Notes under the pieces: model-generated
Told to the model about the DNA's origin: nothing
Databases searched by the model: none
The model's input: only the letters and a program-made list of their open reading frames with translations
Assembly: GCA_934725985.1 (NCBI GenBank)
Contig: CAKVCX010000001.1
Coordinates: 1-64,000 of the forward strand
Length of the DNA stretch: 64,000 bases
Reading direction: 5' to 3'
From: an uncultured Bacilli bacterium
GTDB taxonomy: Bacteria; Bacillota_I; Bacilli_A; RFN20; CAG-826
Made by a program: the position numbers and the translations under genes
Shown: positions 60,487-64,000 of the stretch, piece by piece
Layout of the letters: every line of letters starts with the position of its first letter
How positions within the stretch are numbered: position 1 is the first letter of the stretch

Positions 60487-62229
60487 TTATTTAATCATAT
60501 CCTTAACCCGTTTAATTGATTTAGGGGGTATAGGCAAAATCATTTGGTCAAAAGGGGCAAAAGATTCAGAGGATATGAATTTTAACCCTGACCTAACAAG
60601 TAATTCCAAAGACGCCCAGCCTTCGATGTCGGTAGCAATGATAGGCTTTCCATATTTCAAAAGTTTTTCTACTAAAGCATGTAGTTGAGACCGAATTTTC
60701 GTATCCATTTCGGAAGCACTTCCGGCAAAAGCAAATCCGCAAACAAAATAATCAAAAGCAGTATAAACTTGGCTAGGTAGCCCTAACTCGCCTTCATTTA
60801 AAAATAAAGCAGTTTCATAACCCTTGGCTTTAATTGAACGCATATCATCTATAATGGCATCGGGGTCGGTAGGATAAAAGTGCGATTTAATATCGCTTTC
60901 TTCGAATAAAAAAACAATATGGGATTGCTTTGCCTTGGATAACCTAGCGAAAGTAGTAAGCATATAACCTCTTTCTTCTGTTCGAACTGGATAAAACAAG
61001 GCTTGGGTTTCATCTTTTCTTTCATTAATGAAAATGGGTAGAGTATTTTTGGCTAAAGTAGAAAATAACGCACTCGAATCATCGGTCCTTGAGGCATAAT
61101 CCTTTAGCTCACTCATCGAGCCAAAATAAGTATCTTTGGGCTCTGCTTTTGTAAAATAGCCAATAACTTTTCCACTATCAACCGAATAAATAGGTCTAAA
61201 GAAATAAGACAATTTTTTCTCATTTATAATTCTTTCCACTTCCGTTCTATAGGAGGCGTCGTTAAGCGGATTTAATGATTCCCTACCTTTTTCATACCAA
61301 AGTAGAATTGGAGAATCATCATAAGCAATTTGAGCAGTCCTAACGGCTTGATTGACGACATCTTCGGCAGTCCCAACAAATTTTTTATGTTCAACAACAC
61401 CGACTCTCATTTCTACAGTAGACAAAAGACCATTAAGCGATAAATATTTATTAATCGAATTGATAATAGAATTAATTAAATAAAGAGACTTCATTTTCTC
61501 GTTTATCCTAATATCAGAAACTACCAAATCGTTTTCTGAACACTGTAAAAGGAAACTTCTTGAATCCACGAAAGGGAAAATGGCGTTCTTAAGTTGTGAA
61601 AAAATAAGCGGATCGATAGGTTTGTCCTTATCTTGGATCTTTTTATATTGAAAACGAAAACAAGCAGTGAAGCCTTTACGTTTATTAGATGGAAAAGAAG
61701 AAGACAAATCTTTAATGGTCGATAAACCATATTTTGCCGAATTGTAATTACTATTTTTTCCAGAATGCATGTACTTAAGCAAATAAGACTGCATATGGAT
61801 AACTTGTTTTTTTGTATCGATATTTTCGACTTGAAGCAAAGAAAAATATTGTTTTTTCGTCCCATTTACTTGAACATCGGTTTCCAAATAATCAGGGGCT
61901 TCGGTTGAAGGATCTACTAAAGCATTTACCCAATCGATTACTTTTCTTTGCTCAGAGTTAGGAAATTGAGAATAAAATTCGCCTAGTGACCAATTCCTAA
62001 CCCTATTCAAACTTGAGGAATTGAAGAAACGAACTAAATTATTTTTAACATCTATAATAAAAATCCTCACCGAATTTGATTGTTCTGACAGTGCTCTTTT
62101 ATATTTCTCGTTCTTTTTTTCCGTCACAAAAAAAGAAATGCAAATGCAAACGATAGTCACGGTAATCAGACCAACGCATAAGGCCAATGGCCAATTATTT
62201 TTTAAAAATCCTATTAGCTTTTCTATCAT
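60487..62229 (-). CDS. Membrane-bound degenerate GGDEF-EAL protein
   Basis: The 580-residue protein has one N-terminal helix (residues about 12-36), then a PAS-like part (about 50-165). A region in the place of GGDEF (about 170-330) has no GG[D/E]EF motif and ends with an AD-helix-like VNQAVRTAQIAYDD. A region in the place of EAL follows (about 335-575), where LSYFFRPIYSVDSGKVIGYFTKAEP stands for the usual QPI.......G.EALLR. Catalytic acids are absent, so it should neither make nor cut cyclic dinucleotides but might bind them or sense through PAS. The ATG at 62229 lacks a ribosome site; TAAAAT lies 10 nt upstream. The longer in-frame reading to 62313 is less likely. Confidence 0.65.
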   Translation of the reverse strand: MIEKLIGFLKNNWPLALCVGLITVTIVCICISFFVTEKKNEKYKRALSEQSNSVRIFIIDVKNNLVRFFNSSSLNRVRNWSLGEFYSQFPNSEQRKVIDWVNALVDPSTEAPDYLETDVQVNGTKKQYFSLLQVENIDTKKQVIHMQSYLLKYMHSGKNSNYNSAKYGLSTIKDLSSSFPSNKRKGFTACFRFQYKKIQDKDKPIDPLIFSQLKNAIFPFVDSRSFLLQCSENDLVVSDIRINEKMKSLYLINSIINSINKYLSLNGLLSTVEMRVGVVEHKKFVGTAEDVVNQAVRTAQIAYDDSPILLWYEKGRESLNPLNDASYRTEVERIINEKKLSYFFRPIYSVDSGKVIGYFTKAEPKDTYFGSMSELKDYASRTDDSSALFSTLAKNTLPIFINERKDETQALFYPVRTEERGYMLTTFARLSKAKQSHIVFLFEESDIKSHFYPTDPDAIIDDMRSIKAKGYETALFLNEGELGLPSQVYTAFDYFVCGFAFAGSASEMDTKIRSQLHALVEKLLKYGKPIIATDIEGWASLELLVRSGLKFISSESFAPFDQMILPIPPKSIKRVKDMIK

Positions 62230-62270
62230 GCCAAAAGGAATTTTACCACAAAAGCACATAAAACAATAAA

Positions 62271-62287
62271 CATCCTCTATGAGGATG
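62271..62287 (-). terminator. Small hairpin upstream of the GGDEF-EAL-like gene
   Basis: CATCCTC-ATA-GAGGATG followed on minus by TTTATTGTTTTATG has the shape of a short intrinsic terminator. No gene ends just before it, so it may guard against readthrough or be a regulatory site. Confidence 0.35.
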
Positions 62288-62392
62288 GAATGTTCAATTC
62301 CTCTCCAAGACAATAACGAAGAAAACCGTTGACCCCATGTAGTTGTTTTCTCGTTTTTAAATTAACTAAATGAAAAATAATATCTTTCATAA

Positions 62393-62421
62393 TTGTTAGT
62401 AAAGTCTGTTAGTGATAATAT
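62393..62421 (+). promoter_or_regulatory. Promoter of tRNA-Ser(CGA)
   Basis: TTGTTA (62393-62398) and TAATAT (62416-62421) are 17 nt apart; the tRNA begins 12 nt after the -10, which fits a short 5' leader. Confidence 0.65.
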
Positions 62422-62433
62422 ACATGCTTGTTC

Positions 62434-62525
62434 GGAGAAGTACCCAAGCGGTTGAAGGGGTTAGTTTCGAAAACTAATAGTGGGGCCTTGCTCCAGCCGG
62501 GGTTCGAATCCCCGCTTCTCCGCCA
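62434..62525 (+). tRNA. tRNA-Ser (anticodon CGA), CCA encoded
   Basis: The acceptor GGAGAAG pairs with CTTCTCC, and G-CCA closes the gene. The anticodon stem TTAGT / ACTAA holds TTCGAAA with anticodon CGA, reading UCG. The long variable arm (GTGGGGCCTTGCTCCA) marks class II. GGGTTCGAATCCC is the T arm. Confidence 0.96.
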
Positions 62526-62532
62526 TTCTAGC

Positions 62533-63587
62533 TGAAATTTCCCCCAAAATTTTCCCCAAGTAGGATAAATTGAATTGGAGGATTTTTTTATATGAAATTG
62601 ACTCCGGAAAATAATTAGGCTAGCAAAAAAAGCAATTCCACCACAACGTCCCTATTTTTGAAATAGAAAAGAATTACGGATTCGATTGTTCATCTCTCAA
62701 GTACTATTACGCCTTATCTCTAAAATGGGACGACTAGACCTTCGCAAAGCCCCAAAAGAAGGAACACACCAGGGATATGAAGATGGAAGCGATCCACGAT
62801 GTTCTGGCAAACGAAAAATCATAGGGCAAAAAGCCATCGAATTGATGCTCGCCGGACCTAAAATCATCTAGGATTAGATTGAGAAATACCGCGAAGGCAA
62901 GGAAGAATCGATCAAGGACACCCATTCCAGGGAAGCCTACAAGCATAAAGATGACGGGGTTTTAGAAAAAAAGAATACAAAAAACTGCTCAAGGATCTGG
63001 AAAGGACGAAGGCGGAGAACGAGTACTTAAAAAATCATTTCCCCCGGCTCTAGAAAGAAGCAGGCAATCCAAGAAAAAGTGAGGGTTGCCAAAGGGCTCA
63101 GGGGCAAATACAAGCTCTCGTTGCTTCTTGAAATATCCGGTCTTACAAAACAGGCGTATTACTACGCCGAAAAGCACGCTTCTGACAAAGGCCGGAAAGA
63201 CGAATTTTACGAACGCCTGATCATCGGAATCTTTATCGAAAACTATAAGAAGTACGGCGTTAGGAGAACAACCGATGCGTTGAACATGGAACCGGAAAGG
63301 CAATTTGGCAAGAAATGCAAGAACCCCCCCTTAGCAAAAACCTGCCGGAAGACAAGAATCTGTATGTTTACGAAAGAAACTTCGAGACTACTGCCCCTTA
63401 CCAAAAGCTTGGAACATACGTGACGGCATTCATAATGCCTTTCGGCAAATTGTATCTATCCCCAATCATATATTTCCATACCCGCGAAATCCTTGCTTAC
63501 GACCTTTCGAATCATCCCGATTTCGGGCAAATAGACAAGATGCTCAAAGACTTGGGAAATAAGCACGGGGCAGGCTAAACAGATCAA
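62533..63587 (+). pseudogene. Decayed IS3-family insertion sequence (orfA and orfB remnants)
   Basis: The region starts 8 nt after the tRNA with TGAAATTTCCCCCAAAATTT, which resembles the left end of IS150-type elements. Translation in all three plus frames gives pieces of OrfA (MKLTPEN then a stop; YGFDCSSLKYYYAL at about 62675; KAIELMLAGPKII then a stop; KDLERTKAENEYLKN at about 62990) and OrfB (LRGKYKLSLLLEISGLTKQAYYY, IFIENYKKYGVRRTTDALN). Then, in another frame, TYVTAFIMPFGKLYLSPI covers where the DDE core should be, with the first Asp lost. At least four stops or frameshifts make it non-functional. GC content is clearly above the neighbours, consistent with transfer. The right end could not be located. 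Confidence 0.82.
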
Positions 63588-63662
63588 TCTTGCATAACGA
63601 CTAGGACTTGCAATATCAAATGGTGGCACATCAAAAATTTAACGCGAAGAAATCCGTGTTTT

Positions 63663-63695
63663 TTGCATATATTAATATAGCATTTATGCTATAAT
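63663..63695 (+). promoter_or_regulatory. Promoter region with an 18-bp palindrome before the XRE-like gene
   Basis: TATAGCAT-TT-ATGCTATA (63676-63693) is a perfect 8-bp inverted repeat overlapping a TATAAT (63690-63695). The gene behind it encodes an XRE DNA-binding domain, so self-repression through this site is likely. A TTGCAT at 63663-63668 is too far (21 nt) to be a good -35. Confidence 0.6.
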
Positions 63696-63716
63696 AATAA
63701 TATAGAAGGCAATTTT

Positions 63717-64000
63717 ATGGAATTTAAAGATGAACTTAAGACTTTTCGCAAAACTAATGGACTGACGCAAACGCAACTCGCCAATAAGCTTGGAGTCAGT
63801 TTTTCAACGATCAATCGACTTGAAAATGGTCATTTTAATCCTAACTATGAGCTTTTAAACAAATTCGATTTATTGAAAGATGAAGCAGAAGGAACGAATC
63901 TTATTACTATTCAAGATGTTAAAAAAGATATTTTTACTGATATTTCCTCTTTGATTGAGAAGGCGAAACATTCTGCATACCAATCGGTAAATGTTTTTTT
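63717..64000 (+). CDS. XRE helix-turn-helix fused to the start of a DUF1016-like domain (partial)
   Basis: The gene runs off the window; 94 codons are visible. GAAGG lies 7 nt before the ATG. Residues about 1-50 form an XRE domain (FRKTNGLTQTQLANKLGVSFSTINRLENG). After a linker, SSLIEKAKHSAYQSVNVF fits the opening helix of DUF1016 proteins (PD-(D/E)XK-like, YhcG type: LI..AR..A...VN). Such proteins are often linked with restriction-modification or defence islands. The family call for the second part rests on about 18 residues and is uncertain. The location behind a decayed IS next to a tRNA supports horizontal acquisition. Confidence 0.6.
   Translation, partial: MEFKDELKTFRKTNGLTQTQLANKLGVSFSTINRLENGHFNPNYELLNKFDLLKDEAEGTNLITIQDVKKDIFTDISSLIEKAKHSAYQSVNVF

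Noticed and set aside
60473..60487. T-box riboswitch before proS
   Set aside because: proS follows the upstream gene by only 14 nt, leaving no room for a T-box leader.
1..64000. Mycoplasma-type genetic code (TGA as Trp)
   Set aside because: TGA is used as the stop in several genes with tight overlaps (11092-11094 and 11862-11864), and Trp is encoded by TGG throughout.
1..64000. CRISPR array or rRNA operon
   Set aside because: No run of regularly spaced direct repeats and no rRNA sequence was seen on either strand.
62434..64000. Integrative element using the tRNA-Ser(CGA) 3' end as attachment site
   Set aside because: No second copy of the tRNA 3' end (CCCGCTTCTCCGCCA) was found to the right and there is no integrase gene in the window; only the decayed IS is visible.

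Overview
The window is AT-rich, densely coded bacterial chromosome. It looks like a fermentative, probably host-associated member of the Bacillota, class Bacilli, on the Erysipelotrichales/RF39-like side near the Mollicutes. The grounds are low GC, a perfect HrcA/CIRCE box before clpB, a short archaeal-type prolyl-tRNA synthetase, many Ser-rich lipoproteins, oligopeptidases, an iron alcohol dehydrogenase and no respiratory genes. The genetic code is standard (code 11): TGA ends several genes inside ATGA overlaps (11091-11094, 11861-11864). The taxonomic placement is inference from gene content only.

Layout. 0-4.1 kb: surface protein, small membrane protein, lipoprotein and a CarD-like regulator. 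4.3-5.3 kb: manA behind a perfect 20-bp palindrome. 5.3-13.6 kb: a metal block, with hypB, a large fused Fe-S/flavin oxidoreductase and hypA on the minus strand, a TetR regulator, then a divergent FecCD-type uptake operon with a methyltransferase. 13.8-22.0 kb: three genes for exported proteins, including two giant tandem paralogues. 22-31 kb: XRE-membrane protein, patatin, lipoprotein, PepF, an AlbA-like protein and an N-domain-less ClpB under CIRCE. 31-37.5 kb: Fe-alcohol dehydrogenase, a MacB-like ABC system, a GltD-like flavoprotein and two unknown genes. 37.6-46.6 kb: lipoprotein, double-HTH regulator, S66 carboxypeptidase, MATE pump, phosphatase, Xaa-Pro peptidase and PepC.

46.5-52.2 kb is the most unusual part. 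An unrecognised gene sits behind a candidate leader peptide with a terminator inside its coding sequence. Next to it is a three-gene operon of an SF1 helicase, a coiled-coil protein and a Vsr-like nuclease fused to a NUDIX domain. 52.2-57.7 kb: a GNAT and a heterodimeric ABC exporter with a zinc-ribbon/SEL1-like partner. 57.7-62.5 kb: plsX, tRNA-Ser(GCU), proS, a degenerate GGDEF-EAL membrane protein and tRNA-Ser(CGA). 62.5-64 kb: a decayed IS3-family element directly behind the tRNA, then the start of an XRE-DUF1016-like gene behind an operator-like palindrome.

Two features run through the whole window. Many genes have no Shine-Dalgarno sequence, and their ATG lies only 6-10 nt after a TATAAT-like hexamer, which suggests common leaderless transcription. 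Four convergent gene pairs overlap at their 3' ends without room for a terminator. All product names are from reading translations and motifs; no database search was possible.
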